Below, piece by piece: positions 10,606 through 22,287 of a stretch of DNA of 64,000 nucleotides. The notes under the pieces are model-generated. The model worked only from the letters and a program-made list of their open reading frames with translations, did no database searches and had not been told where the DNA came from. The stretch is from Azolla caroliniana (lineage: Eukaryota > Polypodiophyta). A program made the position numbers and the translations under genes. The DNA lies in assembly GCA_043228905.1 (NCBI GenBank), contig JBHGNT010000007.1, positions 13,206,001-13,270,000 of the forward strand, in the 5' to 3' direction. How positions within the stretch are numbered: position 1 is the first letter of the stretch; the number at the start of each line of letters is the position of its first letter.

Positions 10606-12708
10606 ATGACGCGACCAACGAACGACCTGGTTACGAAACAAGCAAGGCGACTTGCTGAACGACTGAGGAAGCGAGAGGCTTTCCAACAAGCGGTAGAAGA
10701 AATCAGAGCGGACCACTCATTTTCGAAAGTGATCCGGAGAGTGGCCAATGAGTCACTTCGGTTACCAAAAAACGCCTACCCGGACGAAGGAAGCTGCCTA
10801 AGTAGCCTCCAGGAAGCAGAATCCCTTCTCCAAGCATTGGCAGTGGGGGAAGGTGAATCCGAAGCATTTTCGGCATTTGAATCAGGTTCGGACGGGGAAT
10901 ACAGCACGCAGATGAACTACCACAGCAGTAATGACACCCCAGGCGGACCAGAGGACGAGGAGTCGGATACTTTGCCGACACCAAAACCCGAATCGACAAG
11001 GCTGGAAACTCCAGTACCAGAAGTCGACGACGAGAGACCTCCGACACCGGAAGTCGAGGAGGAGAAACCTCTGACACTACAAGAGGAGCAAGAAAGACCT
11101 CTAACGGCGACAGAAGACCGGGGAAAACCTCTGATACCACCAGAGGAGGAATGACCACCGACACCACCAGCCCGTGTACCGACACCGGACGACGATATGC
11201 CGTTCCAATATCCCAAATACCAGGATGATCCAGACGCGGAAGCCCACGTCCATGCGTTTCAGCAGACCTGGGAAGCGAACCATGTGTCCCAACGCTTAAA
11301 TGCAGCCGAAGAGGAACGCTCAAAACGGGCAGAGTTTGGCATGACCTTGGAGGGACCGGCCGCTAGATGGCACCAAACATAGGATCCCAGCACCATCCCC
11401 ACGTTTGAAATATTAAAGACAAAATTCTTGCATTTCTTCCACAAGGAGATGGACCAGCGGGAAATGGTCGGGTTATTTTACAATATCCGGCAGGAACCAA
11501 CGGAGAACATCCAACAGTTTGTCATCCGGTTCAAGCGGATACACAGTCAGTTCAGCCAGACACCATCGGAGGCAGAAACAAAGTCCATATTCTTAGTAGC
11601 ACTCTGGGAACCCTTATGGACGGTGTGCATCGTCATCGATTTCTACACCAGCAGCATAGATCAAGTGATTGACCGAGTTCGGGAAATGGAAAACTCGAGT
11701 TCATGGCTAACCATGGGCGCACTTCAGCGTACGCTACCGACAGAGGAGGACCTCCGTTTTCGACAAGCAGTTCAATGTACGATATGCCTGAATGCCAAAC
11801 ATTCGGCGCTGGAATGCACCATGCATTCCCAATGCTTGCTCTGCCACTCCAGAAGTCACATAATGGAACGGTGTGAGTATAACTTGTTAAATCGACAAGC
11901 AGCACGGGTCCGACATATTGAACCACGGAGCAACCGAGAGGAAGAAGAAGAACGTTGGCGGCGAGAGGAGCACTACCGGCCGCCACAAGATGTCCGGTAT
12001 AGTGACCGAAGAGACGCGTATGATCGGTATGATAGACAGGATAGATACCGGGACTATAATGGACAGTATGAAAGATATAACCGGGATCATTCCCCTGGTT
12101 ACAAGCACCGACGGGACGACTATGGCAAGGATGACGACCAACCCCGGCAAGGATACTACAACAAAAAGAATTTCAATAAGAAACGTCATTTCAACAAAAA
12201 GGGGGGTCATCCACGAGAACCGGAAAAGGGCGCTCCGAGCAACCAACCAGACCAAAACCAAGCACTTGCCCCCGGTCCGCCACCAAGCACACACGCCGAA
12301 TCCAGCAACGCCCGGAAGCCGTACTACTATTATTGCCGGCAAGAGGGCCACTATAGTAATCAATGTTCAGCGAAGAGCTACGACAAACGACCGGCGGTGA
12401 ACATGGTAGACGCGGAAGTCGCGGACATACAACAGGTCACTCCAAGATCAAAAGGCAAAGCCACGAAGTGGGAAACTCAAGAAGCCATCCGGAAGCAAGC
12501 AACCGAATGGGTGAGAAGGGAAATGAATGGAATGCGGCTAAGCTCGAACAACAAAAGGAGAATGTCGAAGAGCTCCCCAGCCCGGGCAACCCGAAAACCC
12601 AACATGGCAGGCATTACAAGAATGCCAAATCACGCTGCCATTAGGCCGGCTATTGCAACTGGTACCACGGTTCACGGAAGGACTAAAGACCGAAAGGACG
12701 GCAACTGA
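10606..12708 (+). pseudogene. GypB gag with two premature stops
   Basis: Structural Gag precursor, about 700 codons in one frame, interrupted only by TGA at 11152 and TAG at 11380. The N-terminal part (10606-11154) is acidic and Pro/Glu-rich with repeated ERPLT/EKPLT-like units. The capsid core at 11197-11700 contains YPKYQDDPDAEAHVHAFQQT, EFGMTLEGPAARWHQ and REMVGLFYNIRQEP. The nucleocapsid has a CX2CX4HX4C knuckle (CTICLNAKHSALEC, about residue 117 of the 11428 frame). A second knuckle has lost its first Cys (YYYYCRQEGHYSNQC; GypH has CYYC). A long Arg/Asp/Tyr-rich stretch separates the two. At the 11380 stop, GypH keeps CAG. Confidence 0.8.
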
Positions 12709-15691
12709 CACACCACCGGCTCCGGCATTCTTTTCAAATCCGGAGGAAGGACCGGAAGTGGTGGACACAAGCAATCTAGCAATCACAGCCATCGTGAAGG
12801 GAAAAGAGCTACCCGGCACGATTATCGATGGAGGATCCGACGTGAACGTGATCAGCCTCCGAATGTGTAACACGCTAGGAATCCAAGACTGGGAACCGTG
12901 TCCGTTTTGGCTTCGGATGGCGGACACTAGCTCAGTACGGCCGACCGAACTAATTCGCAATCTGGAAGTGACCATCGAGGGTCACACATTTCGCATTTCC
13001 GCAGTAGTTCTCCAGCTACAAGCTCAGGGAGCTTACCCACTATTGTTGGGACAGCCCTGGTTAAAAACGGCACACATAAAGCAAAACTGGAGAAAGAACA
13101 TAATTACGTTCCAGTGTGGAAAAGTGAAAGTACGAGTACTGACTCAACCACAATACGGTACCGGCAAGGAATCAACGCCACTATATGTGGAATGTCTTAA
13201 CATGCTGGAAGGATTGGCGGACGAAGAGGTCGATCAATACTTACAAGAAAATCCGAAGATCGTACCTCTGTTCAAGATTGATGTAGCCGAAGCAGTATCA
13301 CCGTACATACTGCAACCGGACGAGACCGACGAGGAACCAGATAAAGAGGCAATCCGGGAATTACGGCAAGCACAAGAGGCACTGGAAAAAGAAATGGCAG
13401 TATCACAGCATGTGAAAGCATCCCAACTAGAAGAGGTAAACCTAGGTACCACAGAGGACACAAGACCGGTGCACATCGCCAAGGAAATGACTTCGAAGAA
13501 CAAAACGGCAATGATCACACTCCTAAAAGAATTTCGCGATGTGTTCGCCTGGTTCTACGAAGACATGCTGGGAATCGATCCTCAGTTATATCAACACCAA
13601 ATACATCTGAGCAAAGGCACCAAACCGGTAGCGCAACGGCGTTACCGGATGATCCCGAATTACACAGCAAAGGTCAAAGAAGAAATCGACAAGTTGCTGA
13701 GAGTGGGCTTCATCCGACCGGTAAAGAAAGCCACATGGCTCAGCTTGATAGTGGTAGTACCCAAAAAGAACGGTAAGATCAGAGTGTGCGTCGACTACCG
13801 GAAATTGAATGCAGCTACGGTAACGGACGCCTTCCCACTTCCATTCACGGATAGAGTCCTGGATGCGGTCGCCGGTCATAAGGTGTATAGTTTTTTGGAT
13901 GGTTTCAGCAGCTATAATCAGATCCGGATGCACCCCGCCGACCAGGAGAAAACCGCTTTTGTCACCGAATGGGGAGTCTTTGTTGCCATAGTGATGATGT
14001 TTGGACTGAAAACGGCACCGACAACCTTCCAACGGATCATCATGGAAATTTTCGGGGAATTCATTCCGGCATTCATGCATGTGTTTTTGGATGACGTCGT
14101 TGTTTATAGCCAGGAAGGGGATCACCTTCAGCACCTCCGACTATGCCTAGAAAAATGTAGGGTTTACCGACTAAGCCTGAACCCGGCAAAATGCGTGTTC
14201 GGAGTAACCAGCGGAGCGTTACTAGGCCACGTAGTCAGCAAGGACGGTATCACAGTGGATCTAGACAAAGTAAAAACAATCTTGGAGGCACCGGCACCAG
14301 CCACGACAAAGGCACTAAGCCAGTTCTTAGGACAAATTCGGTGGCATAGCCGAATGCTCCGGTATCTGGCAGACCTGGCTACACCACTGCATGCCGCAGT
14401 ACATCGGACACCGTTCCGATGGACGGACACAGAAGACCAGGCTTACCGGGCACTAAAAGTACTGTTGTCACAAGCGCCGGTGGTGCAACCTCTAGATTGG
14501 TCCAAAGAGTTCCATGTGTTTGTGGACGCATCCAACATTGCAATTGGGAGCGCACTGATGCAACTGACAGAACCAAAATGGTACCGGCCAGTCTATTATG
14601 CCAGCCGGAAGTTGTCCCAAGCGGAACGTAATTATTCCACGACAGAAAGGGAGGCTTTGGGAATGATCTATAGTGTCACCAAGTTTAGACACTATCTGTT
14701 GGGAAGGAAATTTTCCTTTCATGTAGATCATTCGGTGCTTCTCTATTTGGTGTCCAAAGCATCACTCACTAGTAAGCTGGCCCGGTGGACGTTACTACTG
14801 CAAGAATTCGAGTTCGAGATATTCCACCGACCCGGCATACAGCATGCGGTAGCGGACTATTTAAGCCGGCTAGATTTCGGCGAAACCGGTGTCGGAGTCC
14901 CAGACAACTTTCCGGATGTAGAGCTGTTTAGGGTCACAGCAGAAACGGCAACAGACAGTTTGGTCGTAGAGGAAGACAAGTGGCTCACCAATATGCACCA
15001 ATTTCTGAGCACCGGTTTATCTCCGGAGGAAATGAACAGAGACGAAAGGAAACGCTTAGCGGTTCAAAGCCGACACTTCTGCCTATTGCAGGACACACTG
15101 TACCACAAAGGTGCAGATGGCATATGGCGGTGTGCAGTGCGCAGTGACGAAAAGGAAGTAATATTGTGCGAAGCACACTGCGGCGTGGCCGGGGGACATT
15201 ATGCCGGAGACGCTATGGCAAGGAAAATATGGCAAAGTGGACTATGGTGGACGACAACATTGAAAGATGCAATCCGGTACGCTAAAGAATGCGACCTATG
15301 TCAACGAATGGGGCAACCAACCGAACAAGCCAGAATGCCTCACCAGCCTGTGCTACCGTTAGAACCATTTCAAAAATGGGGGCTAGATTTTGTCGGTCCG
15401 TTCAAACCACCCGCAATGAGAACCGACAACCGGTACGTGATCGTCGCTACGGATTACTGCACGAAATGGGTGGAAGCGAAAGAACTACGCGACAACACCG
15501 TGACATCCATGACAAAATTTTTATATGAATGCATTTGGTGCCGATATGGATGTCCGATAGAGCTCATAAGTGACCAAGGTGGGCACTTCTTAGGGCAAGT
15601 AGTGGAAAGTTTGACGACATTTTATGAGGTGGTGCACAAACAGCACTCCCTATTATCCGCAAGCCAACGGATTAGTAGAGTCAACAAATAA
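12653..15691 (+). pseudogene. GypB pol: protease, RT, RNase H, integrase (1012-codon open frame)
   Basis: Polyprotein for processing, reverse transcription and integration. In order: protease with IDGGSDVN (Asp59); RT with LPFTDRVLDAVAGHKVYSFLDGFSSY, TAFVTEWGVF and the active box VFLDDVVVYS (about residue 478-487); RNase H with FHVFVDASNIAIGSALMQ (Asp625) and FHVDHSVLLYLV; integrase zinc domain HCGVAGGHYAGDAM...CDLCQ; integrase core [10 protein letters not shown] (Asp912) and LISDQGGHFL. The frame leaves the integrase reading near 15640 through a one- or two-base indel and ends after ASQRISRVNK. Most catalytic residues are intact, so this is a young but disabled copy. It sits in a different frame from gag, overlapping it by 56 bp. 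Confidence 0.85.
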
Positions 15692-16370
15692 AACACTACA
15701 GAATATCCTGCGAAAAATCGTCAATGAGAACCGGACAGATTGGGATACAAAGTTGCACAGTGCACTCTAGGCCTACCGAACGGCATATAAAACAAGTATC
15801 CACACAACACCGTTTCGCTTAGCATTCAGATTAGAAGCAGTGATGCTGATAGAGTTCCAGGTCCCGAGTTTACGAATACAGATTCGGGAACGCCTAAATG
15901 AGAAGGAATCGGAAGCTATCCGGTTAAACGCATTGTGCGAATTGGAAGAACACCGGCTAGCCAACATCATGCATCTAGAACTAGAGAAGCGGTGAAGGAA
16001 GGCGTTCGTGGATCGTCACCAAAAAGGGAACGAAAAGATGTTCGGCATCGGTATGCCGGTACTCGTGTTCTAGACCCGGATGGGTAAGATGCCGGGAAAG
16101 CTACGGTTTCGGTGGACTAGACCATACTGGATTACGCATGAGTTCAACGGTTCCTACCAATTAGGGACACTCGCCGGCGAGGTTCTGGGTAAATGGGTCA
16201 ATGGGTTTCGACTCAAACCATACAATGGACCCGTGCCAAGAAACCCATTTGAACAAGTGAAGGGCAACACAGAACTGGACACCGGTAAGTCGGAAGCGCC
16301 GGCAAGCGGTCCAACGTCTGGCAAGGATCACAATCCGGATAGGGGTTCAGTGGGACCGGTTGCTAATTAG
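15640..16370 (+). pseudogene. GypB integrase C-terminal part
   Basis: Continues the integrase in a shifted frame: PYYPQANGLVEST, VNENRTDWDTKLHSAL, AYRTAYKTSIHTTPF, FQVPSLRIQIRERL, and after 16080 MGKMPGKLRFRWTRPYWITHEF, GKWVNGFRLKPYNGP. Stops at 15768 (TAG), 15993 (TGA) and 16071 (TAG). GypH reads Trp, Arg and Gln at these places, so all three look like C-to-T or G-to-A changes. No chromodomain follows. Confidence 0.75.
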
Positions 16371-16781
16371 CAAAACCATTTATTAAAAAATAAAAATAAT
16401 AATGAAAAAATAAAAAAGTAAAATCAAATCAAATCAAAGTAAATCATGCAAGGGCAAGGGGTGAACGGACACATGCAAAAAGAAGGAGTGAACAGGCACT
16501 TTGAAAAGGTACGTAGTGCGCTATTAATAGGGTATTAAACCGCCGCCACAATGGCACATCATTCTATTTTAGTACACGACGTGCACATGCGCGAGTAATG
16601 AAAAAAAAAAACAGGCGCCAACATGCAACAAGAAGACCCCCGCCACATAGAAACCCTCACATTTCGCGAACAAAGGAGCACAACCGCAGACAGGCGATTG
16701 AAGATTAGCAGACGCAAACCCACCCACACAGAGACTCCTCACACATAACCCTCACCAGCGCTCACCGACCTCGACGAAGCC
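16371..16781 (+). other. GypB spacer between integrase and ORF2
   Basis: AT-rich sequence with A-rich runs (AAAATAAAAATAATAATG...). No coding frame seen. The beginning is also recognisable at the left end of GypH (about 32336-32460, minus strand), so the spacer is part of the family. Confidence 0.6.
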
Positions 16782-19547
16782 ATGGACTGCCAAGCACTCT
16801 CTGAAGCAGCCAAGAAGTGGCTAAGGCAACACGGCTTAGAGGGTTTTCTCACAATCATGGAGGCACCACCGCACCAGGAGGCGGAGAAGATAATTAAAGA
16901 AATCGACACGGAGCTGATTGGCCTTTCGGAAGGGGGAATCTTCACTATCGACAACCCTACCCCAGAACAGCTCCGAAAATACTTTGGGGAATACTCTTTG
17001 GCAAGCAAGGCCTACCGGACACAGGGCGGCAAAGATCCTCTCTTTCGAGAGATTGCCCGGGTGCTCCATGAGTTCGGACATGTATACCCTCGACCCCCCT
17101 GCATGCCCCAGAACCGGGCCGGCTTAATCATAGTCACATATGAAGGCGTGAAGGTGGACTGGGCGGTACTGATTGTGGATGGCCTCTGTGCGGCCATCGA
17201 CTCTTTCAGAGGCAAAGAGGATCGGAAGATATGGACGGCGGTGGCGCAATGGCTCACTCTATTGGTGCCACCCATCGAGCCCGTCAAGACCACGAAGCGC
17301 GGAAGAACAACGGAAGGCACCCCGAAAATGGCCTCTAAACGGCAACAGCTATTGGCATCGAAGGCAACCAAAAGGAATGCGGCCGACACGGACCAAGCGG
17401 CAAAGGAGCGCGCCAACAGGAAGCGGCAGGCGGAAACGCAGGAGGAGCCACCGGTGCGGCCAATCAAGATCAAGCTTAGCCGACCGGTTCAACAAGCGTC
17501 GAACCCCTTGGTAGCAAAAATCAACATCGGGACTAAGGAGGAGGAAACGGAGGAGGAACCATTAGAGCAACTCCAGTGGCGCCAGAAGGCAAGCACATCC
17601 GAACATGCAGGGGAGCGTTCGGACCCAAAGAAGGATGGAACGCCTGTACCCCACCCTGAGCAGCCCACACCAAGGATGGAACCGGAACCGGTTCGAACAG
17701 AACCGGCCACAGAGCCCCCTGCACAACAACCTCTACCGGCGGGTCAGGATATTGCAAGACCCGATATGCAAGCATTGGAAGTACAGTTGCCGACCCCACC
17801 AGCAGGCCAAGAGCATTCAGCGGCAGAGCGGCCAACAGAGCCGCAACCAGAATGGCAAAGTGATCACCAACAAGAGCCAGAGTTGCAGCTCGATGCAACT
17901 GGACAAAACCAACCACTGACTAGCAACACCAACAGCCAACCCTCCGGGCAGATGCAACAATAGGGCACCGGCAGCCAATGGCTCTGGTAGATTGGAGAAC
18001 AGATTGCCGGAGTGGTACACTACATAGAGGCAGAAGAGAAAGCGCAGATGGACCGGTTGCTCGTCACAACCAGAGAACTAGAGACGGCCCGGTCAAGGAT
18101 CCGGAGCCTAGAACAAGACTTGGACCTGACCACAGAAGAATTGGTCAAAATGGCCTTAACCAGACCACAGCTCCAAGCATCGCTGACCCCGGTCGATGTA
18201 CAGAATAAAGAAGCACTAGCACCTGTACATAGAAATAAGACCCCGAAGATGGAAACAATCCCGGAGATAGTGGCGGCGCAAGCAAAAGAGCTTGCTGAAT
18301 TAAGAGATGAATTGGCTGCACAGGAAGCATTACGCACCCGAAAGTGGGACTTGAAGAAAGCGGCAGAAGAAGAGCAACGAAAGACTACTGAGAACCTCCG
18401 CCGGGCAGAAGAGAATCTGCGAAAAGGACATCAAGCCTACAACTGGCTAAAGGAGGAGAAAGAGAAGGTGCTACAAGAAAAGGAGAAGTTGTGACGGATG
18501 GCGCAAACAGAGATCGAAAGGCTGAAAGAAGAACTCTGACAACTAAACCAATAGCTGAAGCAAAAAACCGATGATTTTGAGCACCTACACCAGGACTACA
18601 AGAACTTGGATACGGAGCATAGGAAACAGCTGGAGAAGATGGCAGAGCTCGGGCAGGAGGTACATCGGGTTGAGACGGCGCTGGCAAAGGAACGGGCTGA
18701 AAGAACCACGTTGCTGGAGGAAGCCGCGCAAGAACAGATGGAGCTGCATAAGCAGCATTATGAAGAGAAGGAAAGAGCAATGATGATCTTGCAAAGGCTG
18801 TAGAACACTTATCAAACCCAACTGTCACATTACCGGGAGCAGGAGGTGGATACGATGGCACTCATCAAGCAGTTGAAGGACGAATGGCAAGCCGCGGAGG
18901 ACAAATCAAAGATGGGATTGGAGCGGATCCAGTTCATTGTCCAGGCATGGAGGAACAAGACCAAGCGCTTGATTGACGAAAGCTCCGCGCAATGGTGGGA
19001 CAAATGGGCAAAGCACACAACCGAGCTCCAGTTGCTACGGGCAGACGTGAAAAACCGGCAGAAGGATGGTGACGACTGCTACATGCTAACGAAGGACTTC
19101 ACTGTCGTCAGAGAAGAGTTAGCCAAAGATTTTATAACTCTGGTGGAGCAAGCAACAATGGTCCGGCAACTTGTAGCCTAGCTAGATGATGATCGACTGG
19201 CTGCACAAATCCAGTTTGAGAGCTATGAGCGGACCAGGCTACGGAGAGAAGAAGCAAAGCAGGCGGCGACCGTCAACCTCAACGATGAGGAGCCATCACC
19301 GGAGCAAGGACCGGACGGAGACAAGGCCGGGATGAGTCAACCAGAGTCAAATCCGGCGGAGCAGCTAACGGAGGAATCACCGCCACAACCACTGGTACCA
19401 GGAGCCGAATAGACGGCAGCTCAGGAGCAATAGTCGGAGGAGCCGTAGCAACATCAGCCACAACAGCAACAACAACAACAACCGAATTCTGAACAACCAT
19501 TGGATACCCTAGAGCAGAGTATTCTAGACATCTTGGATGAAGGCTAA
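16782..19547 (+). pseudogene. GypB ORF2: 922-codon extra ORF with coiled-coil segments
   Basis: Lies between integrase and 3' LTR in one frame from ATG (16782) to TAA (19545), without any frameshift. In-frame stops lie at 17961, 17988, 18492, 18537, 18552, 18801, 19179, 19410, 19431 and 19443: eight TAG, two TGA. Residues 1-170 look globular (LEGFLTIMEAPPHQEAEKIIKEI, LFREIARVLHEFGHVYPRPP). Residues 170-390 are basic then Pro/Gln/Glu-rich. From about 400 to 810 it is heptad-like and rich in Glu, Lys, Leu and Ala (ELAELRDELAAQEAL, RRAEENLRKGHQAYNWLKEEK), a long predicted coiled coil. The tail is Gln-rich. I see no signal peptide or membrane span, so an envelope role is unsupported. Function unknown. 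Confidence 0.7.
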
Positions 19548-19600
19548 GGGCGGGATAGTGGGATTCGACGTACAAGGTACTGTCCCACGGGCGTGCCATG

Positions 19601-20047
19601 TGTTACCCGGCCGGCAAAGGAGCAGAGACCAGAATGTGAAACGGAGGGTTATTCGGAATATATTTAATTAAGTAGATTAGATTATAATTATGTAGTGAAC
19701 GGACGGACCAGAATCGGTATGCCGATCCGGATTCGGACCGATTCCGAACAGGTGCCGGTTGGCACCATTTTGTACGCAGCACCGGTGACCTATATAAAGG
19801 CCCGGTTACAATGTATAACTTTAACGGAGAATTAATATAAGCTTCTTGTTTTATCTTCACTTATTGATTACCGTTCTGAATTAATTGTTATATCTTACGC
19901 GTGTATTAAGTGTATGCCTTATTGCTAAGTAGCTAATTAAGTCGAAGTAATCGTTGTGTCTTAAGTTATCTCGCCGTAATACCCTTTGGTGAAGTGTCTT
20001 TCGGAGACACCCTGTGTTAGGCCATTGTCCGGCCCTAAGGATTAACA
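19601..20047 (+). repeat. 3' LTR of GypB (447 bp)
   Basis: Same ends and length as the 5' LTR. Followed by ATTCC, the second target-site copy. The preceding sequence (about 19549-19600) should hold the polypurine tract; the clearest purine run is AAGGGCGGGA at about 19546-19555, which is distant, so the exact tract is uncertain. Confidence 0.93.
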
Positions 20048-20052
20048 ATTCC

Positions 20053-20366
20053 CCCCAGGTCCGGCATCCAGCCTACACCCCGAGCACCTATGCATGGATG
20101 CCCAGTGTCGCTACCTAGGGAAACCCAGCCAGACGCCTCTCCTCCGGGATGTCCCTCATTACCATTTCGGCCCGGTAGGCCACCAAATAACTCGTGGCGT
20201 CCTTCCCATCGAACCGGCCTATTGTACCGAGAATTGCTTCAATGGCCCTGTCGAGGGCGCATGTGCCCTCGCGAGCACTTACTATCCGATCAACTGCCAC
20301 CGCCATGGCTTCGGCAACCTCTGATCCCCTGATTTTGTATTCCTCTACCGCCTTGATTTCATGTCG
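20053..20366 (-). pseudogene. GypC gag N-terminal part, right of GypB
   Basis: Minus-strand frame 20115-20306 encodes IVSAREGTCALDRAIEAILGTIGRFDGKDATSYLVAYRAEM and RDIPEERRLAGFP. GRFDGKDATSYL is the start of a gypsy capsid domain. It continues in the direction of the gag at 10103, consistent with GypB having split one gag. The gag start lies just inside the primer site of GypC. Confidence 0.65.
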
Positions 20367-20381
20367 GGTTCACCAAATTGT

Positions 20382-20998
20382 TGTCGTGTTATTACGCTCA
20401 CGCGTATGGAAAAAGGCGGGACCACGGGGGCCCTGAACCGAGGAGTGCGAGAGAGAAGAGGAAGAGAGATTGGCAGAAACACGGAGAGACAGAAACGAAA
20501 GAATCAATTCCAATAACAGTATAGCTTACAGAGCTTGCAATGTTACAACCGGCAAACTGGTGACAGACGAACACGTGCGTTGAAGTACGTGGTGGAGCCT
20601 CTACCAGAAGCACGCGGGCCTTCACGCAGCAGAGGCAACCAACTTGACCCAAAATCCCTGCAGAAACAACAACGATGGTGGAGGAGAGACCTCGGTTCCC
20701 AGTCCGACGGCACTTCGTCCTCACATAAACGTGCGATCCCTCACTCAACCCTTTTCCTCTCCTTTTATAGCACAAGGAGAGAGAGACGTTACAGACTGTT
20801 ACATCACTTTTATTCTCTGTTCTAGCAGACAAAGATCCTCTTCGATTCCCTACCTAAATGCATTCGTGCTACCTAGGATAATTACATCGCCTACCTATTC
20901 CTAACTATGTGCATACATCAAAACATGTGCCCATGTGTAAGGGCTGGTTTACGCACACTATCCACCGATTCCTCCTAGGAACGGTTTTCTTCACGACA
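20382..20998 (-). repeat. 5' LTR of GypC (617 bp) with adjacent primer site
   Basis: Perfect seven-base inverted ends: TGTCGTG at 20382 and CACGACA ending at 20998. A minus-strand TATA box (TATAAAAGG) lies at about 20761-20769. On the minus strand the next bases are ACAATTTGGTGAACCCGACA (about 20362-20381), a plausible primer-binding site. Near the inner end is the motif CCCCCGTGGTCCCGCC (minus strand), shared with LTR-K and the solo LTR at 25868-26836. The right flank is GypD integrase. Confidence 0.75.
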
Positions 20999-21345
20999 CC
21001 GTTCAATTTGTCCATGGATTGAGAATGATATGTGGAACTCATTTCAAATTTGTTTCCAGCTACCTAAAGACACGAGTCCAAAGTCACTAGTAAACTTGGA
21101 ATCTCGATCACTAACAATATCCATTGGTAATCCATAAAAATGAAATCACTCATCAACCATTTGACCAACCAACTATTGAGTGATTATCATGTCTTTTGTA
21201 GGAATAAATCTAGCCAATTTCGTTACTGTATTAACTACAACCCAAATGTTAAGCGCTTGGATCGCACCACGACTGGTAATGAAGAAGAGCGCATCAACAA
21301 GGACATAGTATGGTATGTGGTCCAGGTAAAGAATGCACAGTTATA
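20999..21345 (-). pseudogene. GypD integrase core fragment
   Basis: Minus-strand reading gives IWVVVNTVTKLARFIPTKD (integrase core start, with Asn where the first catalytic Asp is expected), FYGLPMDIVSDRDSKFTSDF (second catalytic Asp in SDRD) and STYHSQSMDKLNG, after which GypC is inserted. Stops and frame changes are frequent. It is a different gypsy subfamily from the others here; the remainder should lie beyond the left end of GypC, outside the window. Confidence 0.65.
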
Positions 21346-21349
21346 GATG

Positions 21350-21920
21350 TAAATATATGATCTTCAATGGTGGGATATGATCTTGTGGGCAATACCCAGA
21401 TATGCAGGACCTACAAAGAGGGAATGGCAAGAGGAAAGAGGGCTAAGGGACACCCAAGTGTGAAAGGTCCATACCCTAAATGTAAATGCTATATAAACCA
21501 CATGGTGGTGGCTTTGTAAGGGTCCTTCCATTTGTAAAGATCTCCCTATTGATTAAGAGTTAGAGCTTCCTCTCCTCCTTCTTGTAACCTTTAATCTTAA
21601 GAGAGATTAGTGAAGTGTTTAGTTAGAGAACACTAATCTCTCTTCCTTGTTGCTGCTAGACCTCTTAGCAAAGAGGGTTAATAACATATTCATTACTCTT
21701 ATTGTCTATATTCATTACCCTATTGTCTATGAGAGTGAGCTTGAGAGAGTGAGAGAGATATCATGCTTAATCATCTATGAATCGTTAAGTGAGTGTGAGG
21801 CTCGGAGGTGTCCAACAACCATCTCCGCCGAATTCGCCATCAAAAGGGTATACGCCAGTCTGAACTCCGCAAATGACATCGAGGAGTTAACTCCATCGAT
21901 ACATAGATCTTACCCATCTA
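21350..21920 (+). repeat. Probable 5' LTR of GypE
   Basis: Has a TATA box (CTATATAAACC at 21489-21499) and ends directly before the primer site. The left edge is not defined by a clear TG and the right edge reads CATCTA, not CA, so the boundaries are approximate. Confidence 0.5.
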
Positions 21921-21940
21921 TTTGGCACCGCTGCCGGGGA
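21921..21940 (+). other. GypE primer-binding site
   Basis: TTTGGCACCGCTGCCGGGGA closely resembles the TTTGGCGCCGTTGCCGGGGA-type site known from Athila/Tat elements, with a few substitutions. Confidence 0.7.
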
Positions 21941-22287
21941 CACGACCGACGCTTGAAGCCAATTTCGAGTGGTCAAACACTCATAGGAAACCCACTTAAC
22001 GAGGGAAGAAATCGAAAGGAAACCACTATTTTCTGTTTTTTATGCTCGCTATTTCACATTTTAATTAAGTTAATTTTCTGGTTTTTTTTAGTTTTAATTT
22101 ACCCTTCCTTAATTGCCCGAACATTAGCAAGCTATTTGTCCAGTTAATGCTAAGCATTGTTGAGATTTAGCTGTTGCAGGGCAAGAATAATCACCGCAAT
22201 TCTCACTGATTATGATCATCCTACGAGACACGAAACGGCTATTGGCACCAACAAATTCAAATTTCCCACTCAAAGTTCGATAAGGGA

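Larger units (their letters stand above)
10104..20047 (+). mobile_element. GypB: complete Ty3/gypsy retrotransposon with an extra 3' ORF
   Basis: 9,944 bp, LTR to LTR, flanked by the perfect target duplication ATTCC (10099-10103 and 20048-20052), inserted in the gag of GypC. Order: 5' LTR, primer site, gag, pol (protease, RT, RNase H, integrase), noncoding spacer, 922-codon ORF2, 3' LTR. Gag and pol lie in different frames with a short overlap (12653-12708). Gag and ORF2 keep their frame throughout and are broken only by stops; the one clear frameshift is in integrase near 15640. An extra ORF behind integrase is a known feature of some Tat-lineage plant gypsy elements; assignment to that lineage is inference. 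Confidence 0.92.
4991..20998 (-). mobile_element. GypC: Ty3/gypsy retrotransposon interrupted by GypA, a solo LTR and GypB
   Basis: Read on the minus strand after removing the insertions at 6959-7421 and 10104-20047, it runs 5' LTR (20382-20998), primer site, gag N-terminus (20053-20366), gag with zinc knuckle, protease with DHGSE, RT with FLDDIP, RNase H, integrase zinc domain. It is cut off inside the integrase at 4990 by GypA. Its own insertion site is the integrase of GypD. The protein-coding layout matches GypC2 (23848-28922). The copy is heavily frameshifted. Confidence 0.85.

Noticed and set aside
16782-19547. Envelope-like gene in GypB
   Set aside because: Position behind integrase fits, but there is no signal peptide or membrane span and the protein is mostly coiled coil.
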